DNA from: Armillaria gallica
Taxonomy: Eukaryota; Basidiomycota; Agaricomycetes; Agaricales; Physalacriaceae
Assembly: GCA_037576215.1 (NCBI GenBank)
Contig: JBANDB010000012.1
Location: forward strand, 620,001-684,000
Reading direction: 5' to 3'
DNA length: 64,000 nt
Positions 1-10,774 of this stretch are shown piece by piece. A program made the position numbers and the translations under genes. The notes below the pieces were generated by a model that worked only from the letters and a program-made list of their open reading frames with translations, had not been told where the DNA came from and searched no databases. The stretch's first letter is position 1, and every line of letters begins with the position of its first letter.

Positions 1-790
1 ATCGCCACGCTATACCTCGCCCACGTTATCTTTTATAGGCCGTCATCGTTTCACTTTCACACCATTGGAGTTTTTATCGTTTCTCTTTCACCATCGTTAT
101 CGTCACCCACTTGGGTAGTCTCAGAGCAGACTTAGGATCAGTTCAGCCGGTTTTTGTATAGTATCAGTCCCCCGAGTGGACTTGAAGGTTAGTTTGACAT
201 AGGATAGGATCGTTTCAGTACCAGACAAGTTTCGACATCGACTCAGCACCCTCGCATCGTATAGGACCAGTATCGCCACCAGTTTTCGTAGTTCCACGTT
301 TTCTCTCGCCAGCCCACCCTCCGCACCTCATTCCACGTTTATTTCGCCACTCGCCGTCCCCACGCCGTTTTCTCATCGCTTCGCTCACCCACAGACTATT
401 GCCAACCATCTAGTCTATTCTCCATCGTTCACCCCGCTCCGATTACCGTCGAGCGACGTTTTCAAGTCTCGCAGCACATTTTCTCATACGGATTCGTGGT
501 ATTCACGTCATACCTGTTTTCGTTCCCTCTCATTTCGAGAGATCCCTACCGGCTTGAAGCCATAGCATTTAGTACTCGACTACCAAGCAGTACTACTTCG
601 CAGACTTAAAGTCACAGTGTATTCTTGCGTATAGAGGAATTGTTCTACTGCACGGAGGTGCCCCGAACCACTCGCACACATGATCGCCTTGATTGCCATG
701 CCACTACGTTAATTAACCAAGCTCATTCCGAGTTGGTGTTGCCGTTGCCACGGAAGTCTTAGGCCCATCACCGCTTGCTCCTCTTTTTAG
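1..790 (+). repeat. LTR-like inverted repeat, left arm (CpG-rich)
   Basis: This segment reappears as the reverse complement at 3215-4012. Shared landmarks include the TTGGGTAGTCTC, CAGCCGGTTTTTGTAT, CATTTCGAGAGATCCCTA and ACTACCAAGCAGTACTACTT blocks. The window edge cuts the left end. The length and lack of coding sequence suit an LTR or another terminal repeat, but LTRs of one element are direct, so the pair is either two elements in opposite orientation or a rearranged one. This arm keeps many CpG sites that are TpG or CpA in the other arm. Confidence 0.8.
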
Positions 791-1079
791 TAGTCTCAAA
801 GAGCTAAGTGATGTCTACATTGCTCACCCTAGCAGCAGAGTAGCCTGCAGACTTGCACTCAATAGCTGCTTAATCCTCGATCACCAATCATACTTCATAT
901 TTGGTCTTTGGGTCTGCTCCGAAGGTGACAGCATCATATTCTAAACTTGGTAACCAAGGAACACTTTGGACTTCAAGCCCACTGATACGCCGTCTACGTG
1001 TTCACACCTAGATTTTGCGATTTGGTAATCATACTAGCGCATATCTATCTTAGACTAGCCATAACTAAAGGACTATAGC

Positions 1080-2320
1080 GGAGGCTTCAAGCTGATAGTC
1101 AAGCCAGAAAGCTACTAGTCGAGCCAGGATTTAGGCGCGATACCACTATTGGGTCAAGTCTATCAGCTGGCATGACTAGCACCTCGAATACCAAGCAAGT
1201 CAGTAAATGACGACCACTAGTCGACAAGGGTAGCTACGAGTGCACCCAACAAGAAGCAGAACATACAGGTCTCATGAAAGTACAGTCACTAGTGGAACGG
1301 TCTGCGCGCAAGTGCTTAAGACGAGTTGACTAGTGGTGCAGCAGTCTCTAACAGGACTTAGAAATGAATTTAGCAACGAAGCGCAGCTGTCTAGATTGGG
1401 CTAGTACAATACAGATCTATTACGATCAGAACTAGTATAGCTGGGTTGCGCCTTCGATCACGATCGACAGCTGCTACAGGCACGCTCGTTTGGCTAGCCA
1501 TTTATCCTTGACACAAGTGGAGCGTTGCTGGGCCAAGAACATGGAATGCCACCTCTAGTGGAGCTCCTAGGCTCACTAGTCAGCAAGCGACCATTTCTAG
1601 ACCGACTATTGCGTGATTATTCACCATTACTCGTGACTAGCCAAGAAATCCTTATCAATAATACCCCTCTAGTCAGTTATTTATATCTCGATTGTACCTT
1701 GATTGTTAGTATATAAGTAGTAGAATAGGCTCACGCGCGGAGGAGGCAAGCCATCCCCACAATTGTGACCTACTAGTCAGTACCTAGTGCCCCAATTAAA
1801 GGCTTTTGTGCTTAACCTCGACGAAGCGGCTACTAGTTGCTAAGTTACCCATAGAATTGAGTGAATTGAAGTGTCTTAGAGCAATCTTTTGTGTCCTGTA
1901 AAGGCTAAGAGTGTTTCGAAGTTAGATCAAGCAAGTTCTCAAAGTTTATAGTATTATTCTTAGGCCAAGAGCGCCACTAGTCAGCCCAGAGTGCGACTAG
2001 TCAAGTGTTTATCACTTGTAGGAAGCAGTATAGGGCCAAGAGAGCCACTAGTTTGAAGCAGTCCCAGTCAGAGCGAGCGCAGTAGCTCAAGTCAAGTCAC
2101 TATTTACCCAATCGTGTCTTACCAACCCCGCTAGTGCGAGTCGTATGCTTGTATAGCTCACTAGTAACAAATAAAACGTCTTTAAACAACTTTCCTTGAT
2201 TATTGAAGTCTGCAGAGTGCTTCTATTGTACTCAAAACGCCCAAATTCAATACATTGGTGATAAGTGTAGAGTTAGTGTTAGGTTTAGTGTTGTTGGTGT
2301 TCATTGCCATTCACTAGTCC
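1080..2320. repeat. ACTAGT-dense non-coding tract
   Basis: The palindrome ACTAGT occurs at least 12 times here (for example near 1113, 1216, 1288, 1329, 1431, 1574, 1772, 1832, 1976, 1994, 2047, 2160 and 2311), often as CACTAGTCAG or GACTAGTC, with further CTAGT variants. Chance would give less than one. No ORF with recognisable similarity is present. It sits between the two arms of the inverted repeat and is probably the body of the same mobile element or a decayed interspersed tandem repeat. Confidence 0.7.
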
Positions 2321-3214
2321 TTTTGCCACTCGCCGTTACCGAGCACATCACCACATGCTACTTTTGTGGGCCGATATCTGTTTCTAGGCCATGCCCAGGG
2401 GTTCTCTCGGTTATCGCACATGTGATATCGTTTCTCCAGATCTCCAGGGACCACACATCATAGATTACAGACATGTAATTATCTAAATTAGTCTTGGCCC
2501 ACGTGGAAGCGCATCCCACTGAGGCTGGACTCTCTATTGTAAAACAGATTACTTTGCAAGCAAGCTTGCTCTTTGGCCTTATTGCCATGCCTGCCCATAA
2601 GGTACAGTGCAATGATGAAGTCCTTATGTTTTAATTCTGCTGCTTCTTTTTCTATCATAGAGCTTTCTACCTCTGTGACCTTGCTTCTTCGCATGCCACT
2701 TGCACTGTCAGCCCACTCATTATGCTTCCGCATTGTTATCGTGTAAGGTATGGCATTTTGCAAAATTACACCCTTAGACATGCTGCAGGTGTGACAATGC
2801 AACATTGATCTATGACATGCAAGGCATGGCCGATCCGGCACCTAGCGCTCTAGACTTTGCAATGTCAGAATTCAAGTAAATCCGAAGTTTCTGACTTCAG
2901 CCGAAGCGCATGAGGCCTAGACAAGAAGCTAGTTGCCTTCACTACCATAGAAATCCCTAGAAGAATATTATGAAGTGAAATATGAGTCGTGTGATAGGCT
3001 GCCACTCCAAGGAGATAACAACTGACATCAATACACGTGGAATAGTGCTGCTAGCCAATGTCATGCCACTCAGAGACAGGGATCTGGCCCCGAGTCGGTC
3101 AGTGCCAAGCTATGGTGTGATAATAGCAACATGCATGGGATGCAGGTGAAGGAGCTCCACATCCATAGATAATACTAAATATGGTGATACTAATTTGTAG
3201 GACGTAGAATAGAT
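2321..3214. other. Non-coding spacer between the inverted repeat arms
   Basis: I see no supportable gene. A 117-codon minus-strand ORF at 2488-2841 has a Cys/His-rich start (CLACHRSMLHCHTC) but no recognisable domain or splice signals, so it is not called. The tract is low in CpG. Confidence 0.4.
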
Positions 3215-4012
3215 AAATAGCACTGATGAGCCTAGACTTCTGTGGCAATGGCAACACCAACTCAGAATGAGATTGGGAAAGTTAAAGTGGTAGCACGGCA
3301 ATCAAGGTGATTGTGTGTGCGAGTGGGTTTGAGGCACCTCCATGCAGTAAATCAATTCCTCTATATGCAAGTATACACTGTGACTTTAAGTCTGTGAAGT
3401 AGTACTGCTTGGTAGTCGAGTACTAGATGCTTTGGCTAAAAGCCGATAGGGATCTCTCGAAATGAGAGGGGACGGAAGCGGGTATGATGTGAATACTATG
3501 AATCCATATGAGAAAACATGAGACAAGACTGGAAAATGTTGCTAGATGGTAATCTAAACAGGGTGATTGATGGAAGATGGACTAAACTGACAGCAATCAG
3601 TCTAGAAGTGAGTGTCAATGAGAAAATGTGATGCTGAGGTCGCATGAGGCAAGAGAAAACATAGAAAGAGGTACTGAAGGTGGAATGTCGAGAGAAAATG
3701 TGGAACTACAAAAATGGCAATGATACTGGTCCTATACAGTGCAATGGTGCTGGTGTTGATGTCAAAACTGGTCTGGTACTGAAGCAATCCTATCCTATGT
3801 CAAAACTAACCTTCAAGTCTGCTCGAGGGACTGTCCTATACTGATACAAAAACCGGCTGAAACTGATCCTAAGTCTACTTGGAGACTACCCAAGTGGGTG
3901 ACGATAATGATGGTAAAAGAGAAAACTTGAAAACTCCAATGGTGTGAAAGGGAAACTATGATGGCCTAATAAAAGATAATGTGGATGAGGTATGGTGCGG
4001 TGATCATGTATT
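3215..4012 (-). repeat. LTR-like inverted repeat, right arm (CpG-decayed)
   Basis: This is the reverse-complement partner of 1-790. Aligning the two by eye, CpG sites of the left arm such as TTTCGACATCG are TTTTGACATCA here. The change is mostly C to T or G to A at CpG, the signature of 5-methylcytosine deamination or a RIP-like process. The copy continues past the part visible at the window start. Confidence 0.8.
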
Positions 4013-5140
4013 GGCACAATATGAGCATGTACCAATAGTGTTAAGAGCGAAGAGTGGGTGTCAAAGGACTCTTCACAGTTAAGAACCGTGGAATAACTCT
4101 GGTGAGTTTAAGAGTTGATGTGCAATCGAGAATATGCTGGGGTAAACGGTGTATTGCCATAGAACAGCAAATAAACATAGTTTACTGGCATAGACTGTAG
4201 TCAAACTGGGATGAACTCTTTTAAAACTATGTTTTCTAGCTAGCTTTTATACTACAAGTACAATTTTATAAATAGAGTAAATATACGAGACTTTGTAAGG
4301 CCATATGACTTTTAGCTTAGTAAAAACCATAGGCGACATATGGTCTTTTGACTTCTGAAGTAACAGTAACTCCTCAACGTTTCCGTGTTTGGACAAGAAC
4401 CGTATGGTTTTATTGAGCGATGAATGGACCATTAAGTGCTGTTTAGCTGTGGATTACTGGGCAATAGTCATCATGCTGAAGAGTACATGTGGGGCTACGT
4501 TTTCTTGAGGTCTTGGCATAGTAACAGCCTTAGTAAACACAGTCTGTAGTTGCTGTAGCTGTAATTATCGTAGCTGGAAGGGTACTCACGTCAATCACAT
4601 CATTTTCATTAAGTGATTGAGAGGCACATCAACTGGGTGCTTCGGAGTGATGCGACAGTTCCATATTAGGATTATTGTCAATCAAAGGTGCCTTGCCTTG
4701 ATGACATATGGCAATTATGATGCATAGCAAGATGGGATGGATAACAAAGTGTGAGGAGTGGTTGCTGTAGGGTGAAAGTGGTATTGCCATGTGTGGAATC
4801 ATTGTTTTACTGAAAGGCTGTTGAAGGGACAGTAACATTAATTTGCAGGATAAATCCGTGAATTCTGAGTGTACAGAGCCTGGAGGCTCATCAGCGCAGT
4901 GTAATTGTAGTGTACAAGTTTTGGACCCCCATTGTAGTCATGTCCAAGCCCTCAGCTTGACGCCCTAGCTTTAGGATTAGTTTGTGGCTTTGAGTGAGAG
5001 AATAGACCTAGATTGATAGCATTTCGAGTGATCTGAGTTGCACGTGAGGCATAGAAAGCTAGCATGGCACTTGTGATACTGTTGATTGGTTGGTTGACTT
5101 GTGCTCTAACCTGAGAAGAAGATTTTGGTGTCATTGTGGA
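4013..5140. repeat. Decayed dispersed repeat; no gene
   Basis: There is no convincing ORF. The part at about 4785-4900 is related to 16905-17010: both contain GTGAAAGGCTG or CTGAAAGGCTG, then some 90 bp later ACAGAGCCTGRAGGCTCATCA. The two loci therefore share a dispersed repeat. The tract is AT-rich and CpG-poor. Confidence 0.5.
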
Positions 5141-5175
5141 TATGCTCTTGTGTTTTGAGGGTTTCCTGTGATGTG

Positions 5176-5375
5176 AGGTGCTACAGGTGGCAGAGGTCCA
5201 AACCCTTTGGCTTGATTAGTACTCACTTGTGTGTATACATTTCCCAAGTGGCATAGGTTCAAACCCTGTGGCTTGCAGACAGCATTTTATAAGGATATTG
5301 TGTCTCTGGATTGCATAGGTTAGAACCCTGTGGATCTACGATCAGTTTGGAAGCTTGAGCACATGGGTTTGAATC
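5176..5375 (+). repeat. Three to four tRNA B-box-like units
   Basis: The units AGAGGTCCAAACCCTTTGG (about 5191), ATAGGTTCAAACCCTGTGG (about 5255) and ATAGGTTAGAACCCTGTGG (about 5318), with a weaker GGGTTTGAATCGTGT at about 5366, are spaced about 63 bp apart. Each resembles a tRNA T-arm / RNA polymerase III B box (GGTTCRANYCC). A tandem array of a tRNA-derived element or a decayed SINE is the simplest reading. Confidence 0.45.
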
Positions 5376-5480
5376 GTGTGTTGTGTGTTTCAAGTCATGT
5401 GAGGTCATTTCATATGTTGCTCTAGACTTAGTGAGGGTTTTGTGTGTGTCTCTCGATGTTGTGTGTATTGTTACTACACC

Positions 5481-5530
5481 TTGCCTTGAGGCCCAGCGAC
5501 AACTGTCGCTCCTCTTGTTAATAAAAGCTT
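5481..5530 (+). repeat. Conserved hairpin motif, copy A
   Basis: TTGCCTTGAG is followed by 4 nt, a perfect 7-bp stem (AGCGACA / TGTCGCT, 2-nt loop, 5495-5510) and CCTCTTGTTAATAAAAGCTT. The arrangement repeats at 6171 with a different stem sequence. It may be the transcription start or 3'-end region of an LTR, or a terminator-like RNA structure. Confidence 0.5.
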
Positions 5531-6170
5531 TTGGACTTAGAGAAATCTAGATACTTGACACATGCTATCTCTGAACATGTGTATCATATATTCTGAGAGT
5601 TTGGTTGTCCTGTTTCTATCTGCTTCTATCACATCAGAATCCCCCACAAACTTGAGGGTTTGTGTGTGTAGTGTTGGGTGTGGGTGTGATCAGTGTCTTT
5701 GATGCTGTTGCATTTCTAGTTTGTGTGCACAGAGTCTCTTCAATGGGTTACATCTGAGAGAGAGCTCTGTTCCTTTTCTGGTTCAGTGTAAGGGAGAAGT
5801 TGTATTGTGCCAGCCTCAGTGTAGGTCTAGAAGTGTTGTAGCAAGGGATTCAGCCAGATTGAGCTGTTCTAGCAGTTGCATGAAGTGTGACAGGTGTGCA
5901 CAGTTGGACCTTGTGGCACTGTTGTTAGAGCAAGAGCACTGTGTGTGAGGACTTGTGGGGATGGTATTTGAGAGCATATTGTGTGACTTATTTGGGAGTG
6001 CTGAGGGCCTCTATTGTGATGAGTTTGGGAGTCAGGTTTAGCAACTAAGCAAAGGACAAAGCCGCTTGCAGATTGTATCTAGCAGTGAGTCATACTTAGC
6101 AAGCTCACTGACTGGACTTGGTCATATTGTGGATCTGCATATCTGTGTGTTTTGTCTATTGAAATATCCT

Positions 6171-6216
6171 TTGCCTTGAGGGTTGCATGGTTCACCATGC
6201 TCTCTTGTAAAAGCTT
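6171..6216 (+). repeat. Conserved hairpin motif, copy B
   Basis: TTGCCTTGAG, 4 nt, then a 6-bp stem (GCATGG / CCATGC, loop TTCA, 6185-6200) and TCTCTTGTAAAAGCTT. Flanks and hairpin length (16 nt) match copy A, but the stem bases differ while pairing is kept. Confidence 0.5.
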
Positions 6217-6489
6217 CGAGAAAATAGAGAATTTGAGATCAGCTCAATAATCATACATTGTTGCGTGCATTGTGAAAGGTGCTGAGCACCTATATAGATG
6301 CTATGTGCTACACACACAACACTACACAAAACACTCAGTAATTGTGGTTTGAAGGGAGGTAGATTATACCGGGTTACGACACTTTGTACTGTAGTTTACA
6401 AGTTCCAGGTTGCAATGAATATGATTTTATATGAAAGATATATTGTGTTTTCACTCTAAGCTCGACATGTTACTGAACACAAACTTAAA

Positions 6490-7110
6490 CTGATATAGAA
6501 TAACTGCCTGGTGCAGGTTCTGAACTCATGCTGGCTGCCTGGTGCAGTTTCAATACTGATACTTTGTGCCTGGTTGCGACTTAAAACACACTGACTGGTT
6601 CTGAACTGTTTCTTGGGTCTGTCTTTCTGTTTCTAGTTTGTACTGTCTGCTTGCTTGACTGTTCTTGCACACATGGAGTGACCAGGTCACAATAATTCTA
6701 TTCCAGGTGAGTCTACGAGTCGAAGCTCTTAACCAATTAAACCTGTACTATTTGCCTGGTAGTGTTCCGGGGGGTCAGAAACCTGATTCCCCACTCATTA
6801 CATGACTTATATTTATACTAATCTACTTGTACACTATTTCCAATCCTTTGGTCTCTGACTAATTTACGTGCTGACCCAGCCAGGTGAGGATAAACTCACT
6901 GCCTGGCAGATATTATCTCATCAATGGCTACCAGGTTGATTGATCATACTAGATCAACACCAGGTGATCAGATAACTTCCACTGGAATGCCAGGTGATTA
7001 CACCATGTGAGTCACAGCCTGGACTCTCGGTCTGCCAGGTAGAATACCTGATCTTCTATCTGAGTGTTAGAATAGCTCATTTCAAAGTTACCAGGTGAAC
7101 CTTTTGTCTT
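6490..7110. repeat. CCAGGT / GCCTGG-rich tract
   Basis: CCTGGT, GCCTGG, CCAGGT or CAGGTGA occur repeatedly, in both orientations, for example near 6507, 6539, 6567, 6705, 6757, 6882, 6901, 6930, 6961, 6991, 7018, 7036 and 7091. No gene is visible. It could be the subterminal binding-site array of a transposon; it ends just before the MITE at 7168. Confidence 0.5.
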
Positions 7111-7167
7111 ACAATGTCTTACTTTCTTTCTGTGTCTTACTTGTTGGTACAATGTATTCTGGTTATA

Positions 7168-8120
7168 CTGTATAATTTTAATCGGTTTGTCGGTCACAGG
7201 TCACAGACTCCCTTGATGGTGACGGATTTTGGTACTGGTCACAGGTCATAAGCGCTGTTGACGAAACCAATTTTGTACTCAAAAAATACTTGAAAAATGC
7301 AGAACAAATGCGGAAAATCTCTACATATAGCCTCTTTTTTATGTCTCTTTAATACACATGAAGTACTGCACTATATCAAAGGTGTTATGAGCTTCCAAGA
7401 TGCCGGCCATCCCAAGTAGGTACCTGGTACTTAATCACTAATGTCTCATCGTACTGCCAGAACCATGATGTTGCCGTGATGTGTACAGCCAATTCTTTGT
7501 ACATGTCTTCCTACACTTTCCATGACCCAGCATATGCAGGACCCCTGGCAACCCACCCAAATGTCTGATCCCCTGTGCGAAAGATTTTTGAGATTTTTGG
7601 CCCAATGTATGATCCAACAACAGAAGAAAATTGCAATCTTGAATGAAGATGTGTGATCCATTGTGTGGAAGAAATTGACAAATTCATGAAATGTCTGATA
7701 CCAGATGTGGAAGAAATTTGAGAAATTGGGGTGCCAGCTGCAAAATAAAATTTTCAAAGCCCACACTGAGATTTCACACAAGAATGACATAGAATGACTC
7801 GGTAATTGACCAAAATAGACCAAAATGTCTGATCCATTGTGCGGAAGATTTTGGGGAAAATGGGTGCGGAAGAAAATCCGGATTTTGGGCAAAAAAAGAT
7901 CAGACATTTGGGTGGGTTGCCGGGGGTCCTGCATATGCACAGGAATTGTATATTTAGTGTGCTACATATTTAATTAAGACATTCAGGGCTCAGAAAATGG
8001 ATTTCAGCATTTGATGAAAATTTCCGGTGGTCACAGCAAAATCTAGGTGATGACGAAACCAAAATTTTGTCAACGCAGTCACAGGTCACATGGCCTGACA
8101 AACCGATCGAAATTATACAG
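7168..8120. mobile_element. 953-bp TA-flanked MITE (outer element)
   Basis: The ends are near-perfect terminal inverted repeats: CTGTATAATTTTAATCGG... at 7168 and the complement of CTGTATAATTTCGATCGG... ending at 8120, with 22 of the first 24 bases matching. Both ends are flanked by TA (7166-7167 and 8121-8122), the Tc1/mariner-type target duplication. Subterminal GGTCACAGGTCA copies and a TTGACGAAACC motif near each end are further shared. There is no transposase ORF, so it is non-autonomous. A second MITE lies inside. Confidence 0.8.
7535..7933. mobile_element. 399-bp MITE nested in the outer MITE
   Basis: Terminal inverted repeats of 36 bp (7535-7570 and 7898-7933) differ at one base; they begin TGCAGGACCC and end ATGTCTGATC. 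Flanking TA at 7533-7534 and 7934-7935 sits in the palindrome CATATG. Inside, an ATGTCTGATCC...GTGYGGAAG module recurs about five times. The 164-codon minus-strand ORF that spans it is a by-product of the repeats. Confidence 0.8.
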
Positions 8121-8319
8121 TATTGCCCAAAAATGTTAAATTACATGTGTTTTTAAGGGTGTACAACCAGCAGGCATATCAATTGTGATAGCAAGCTTGC
8201 TGAGATATATTGAGATACTGTTGGCATGCAAGCAGAATTAAATTCCTTGCTCCCCTCTGCACTTATAGAGATTGTGTGTGTGTGTATAGTGGGATTGAGT
8301 GTAGGTTGAGTGTGTGTTC

Positions 8320-8720
8320 ATGCTAGGCCACGCTTAGTTTCACAAGTGCCAGTCACCAGCCTCATCAGTCAACCAATGCATGCCTTGGGCTTAGCCCAAA
8401 GCTAATTATTCCTTAGACTAGGATAGGCTTGTGAGCTGCAACTTCAGCCTATACAACCCACAATACTACTGCTACACCCAAGCCAGCCTAGCCTAGCCTA
8501 TGATGTCAATGACTAAGCTAGGCTTAAGCTTTACTAGTCAAGTCAAATATCCATAGGCTGGGATCAACATGGTCCCTAGCCTAGCCTAGCCTAGCAAGCC
8601 AAGCCAAGCCAAGCCAATGACAATGACAACAAATGTGTAAGGCTTGGATGAGTCACAAATACCTCCCAATTTTGAGCTGAGCCTAGCCTTGCTAATCTTA
8701 GCCGTGATGTTCAACTGATC
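8320..8720 (+). repeat. CCTAG-type subterminal repeats, left side of the KDZ region
   Basis: AGCCTAGCCTAGCC (8483-8500), four CCTAG units followed by four CCAAG units (8574-8617) and scattered GGATAGGCTT or AAGCTAGGCTT copies are present, with no ORF. The same words occur in opposite orientation at 22400-22515, so the two clusters may be subterminal repeats of one large element. Confidence 0.5.
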
Positions 8721-8850
8721 AATTAGTACTCATCAAAACAGCAGCTACTGACAATAGAACAGATGTCTAGAAATACATGGCCTACAACTTCAATGAATAA
8801 AGTCAGCAATCTTGGAAGATGATATAACTTGATGATGACGTACCAATCTA

Positions 8851-10611
8851 TTATTTACCCTTGTACTTTCCAGCAGCAAGCTTATAATTATTCGGGTTTT
8901 CTCCCTTACCAGCATGAACGCTTCGCCTAGGACCGGAAGAAGCATCAGGTCCTGCCGCAGAGATTGGCTGGCCTCGTCTCTTCTTGAATTTTGGTGAGGG
9001 AAGGCCATCAGCATTGATGTCATTGGCATTGATGTCATCAGCCTTGCGCTTCCGTCCCCCTTTGCCTCTAGATTTGTTCTTTGAGGCCGGGTCATCATCG
9101 TCCTTCTTGGCTTTGGCACGTGCATCTTCTTTGTCCTTCTTGGCTTTGTCGTCGGCATCCTCCTTGGCTTTGGCACGTGCATCTTCTTCGTCCGTCTTGG
9201 CTTTGTCATCGGCGTCCTGCTTGGCTTTGTCGTCGGCATCCTTCTTGGCTTTGTCGTCAGCATCCTTCTTGGCTTTGGCATGTGCGTCCTTCTGGGCCTT
9301 TTCACGTGCCACTCACTCGGCCTGGTCGAGCGCATCTTGATGGTCCTCGTCAGCTTGCTCTTGCTCGTCATTGGGTCCTGAGAGTTCTTTTGAAGATTGC
9401 TGGATTTGGCTAGGCACCGTTGCCTTGTCCGCTGGTGAACGCTAGTGTTAGCACAATGAATTATAAATGCAATATTGCTTACTGTCAAAACCTCGTGCAG
9501 CCCACGTACAAACATTAGTACGATACTCTTCGTTTTGAAGGGCGTTATCCGGAATTGCACTCCAAGTCTTTGACTTTGAGTGTATTTTGATCCTACAGGA
9601 AATGAGCCAATGCAAATGCTGTTGGAATTCAATGTACACCTTATGTTGAACAACACCCTTTTCGTCCTCGTACATGCAGTGAACTACCCAAGCCACCTTG
9701 CCGAATTGGTTATGGCGGAAACCAATCATTCATGACCGAGCAGCTTCTGTTGCTTCTGGAAGGTATGGCTGAAGCCTGCAGAAGATACATTAGAAAACTG
9801 GGCGACCATGAAGGAACGAGTACTCACTTATAAATGTTGGTGGCAGCAGGACCCGCGTCGATGGAAGTGTTTACTTCTTCTGCCTTTTTCGTGTACTGAT
9901 CTACTTCAGATGTGCTGGCAGCCTCCCACATGTCGCCTAAGACCTCTCGGTACAAATCCAGATTGTTTGGTATGTTACGTTCAGCAGCACATCTCGTCCT
10001 CTCATCACTGATCTGCCCTGCGTTGGCAATACAAAACTGTTCTTTGGCATTGGTGCAGCGAGGGGGAGGAGGTTGAGTGTGAATATTGATGGCGGCATTC
10101 TTGTCGAACGTCTTGTAGTGGTTCTCCAGATATTTCTTCACTTTCTACACTGTTGTTAGCACCTCGATTTCATACAGGATGAGTTAGATTTACCTTAAGC
10201 ACTGATGCCGTGTTCAGCTCATTAGCACGACTCCAGAAGTGCTCGATAAATGGATGGAGAACATGGTTGGTCACGAACTCCTTTCCTGGACCTCGAACGC
10301 GCGCTGCATTGGGCTTTTTGGCCTTGGCATCGTCAACGGCTTGAATGTAGCCAGCGAAAAAATTGTCTTTAAGCCACTTGCCATGTTCGGCATTCAGCAT
10401 CGGACAATCGGGGCGAGGAGAAGTAGCAGTCATGGTCGTCGAAGTGGGCATCTGCGAATTGGACATGGGAGCAGGGGGGAAAGCGTGGTTGGGGTAAGTC
10501 ACAAAGTAGCAGAGGGCAGAAGATGAGGAGAGCAATGGCTGTCAGGCACATGTTAGATTAGATTTTCCAATATTCGAGGTGAAATATTACCATCATTGCA
10601 TGGCCATCCAT
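8851..10611 (-). pseudogene. Transposon-associated unknown protein with a KAKKDADD repeat tail, two in-frame TGA
   Basis: I splice this as exons 10611-10591, 10538-10194, 10144-9828, 9775-9483 and 9431-8851, with introns of 49-52 bp that have good donors and mostly clear branch points (CTAAC, CTAAT). The product starts MDGHAMM; an alternative start is the ATG at 10466. Its middle is charged, with IYKLQPYLPEATEAARS just before a TGA at 9730-9732, after which the same frame continues MIGFRHNQFGKVAWVV. A second TGA lies at 9313-9315. The C-terminus is about 80 residues of repeats rich in K, A and D, then a basic RGKGGRKRK tail. The family is not one I can name, but it resembles accessory proteins beside KDZ transposases. 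Function unknown. Two nonsense codons suggest a decayed copy. Confidence 0.6.
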
Positions 10612-10774
10612 TGTCTTTGTATTGTCCGCCGGTTTTCTCGTCACACAATGCAACCCCCTCCCCAACCAGGTTCTCTTCCAAGTTCGGCACCAAATAAAAC
10701 AATGTAATAAACAAGAAACAGAAACAGAAAGACGTAGTACAACAAAGGAAATAGAATAATTATCACACGTGTAT

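Noticed and set aside
7446..7940. 164-codon minus-strand ORF
   Set aside because: It spans the inner MITE from one inverted repeat to the other; its length comes from repeated non-coding modules.
8984..9413. Two plus-strand ORFs rich in Ala/Ser/Leu or Trp/His/Arg
   Set aside because: They are antisense shadows of the KAKKDADD repeat.
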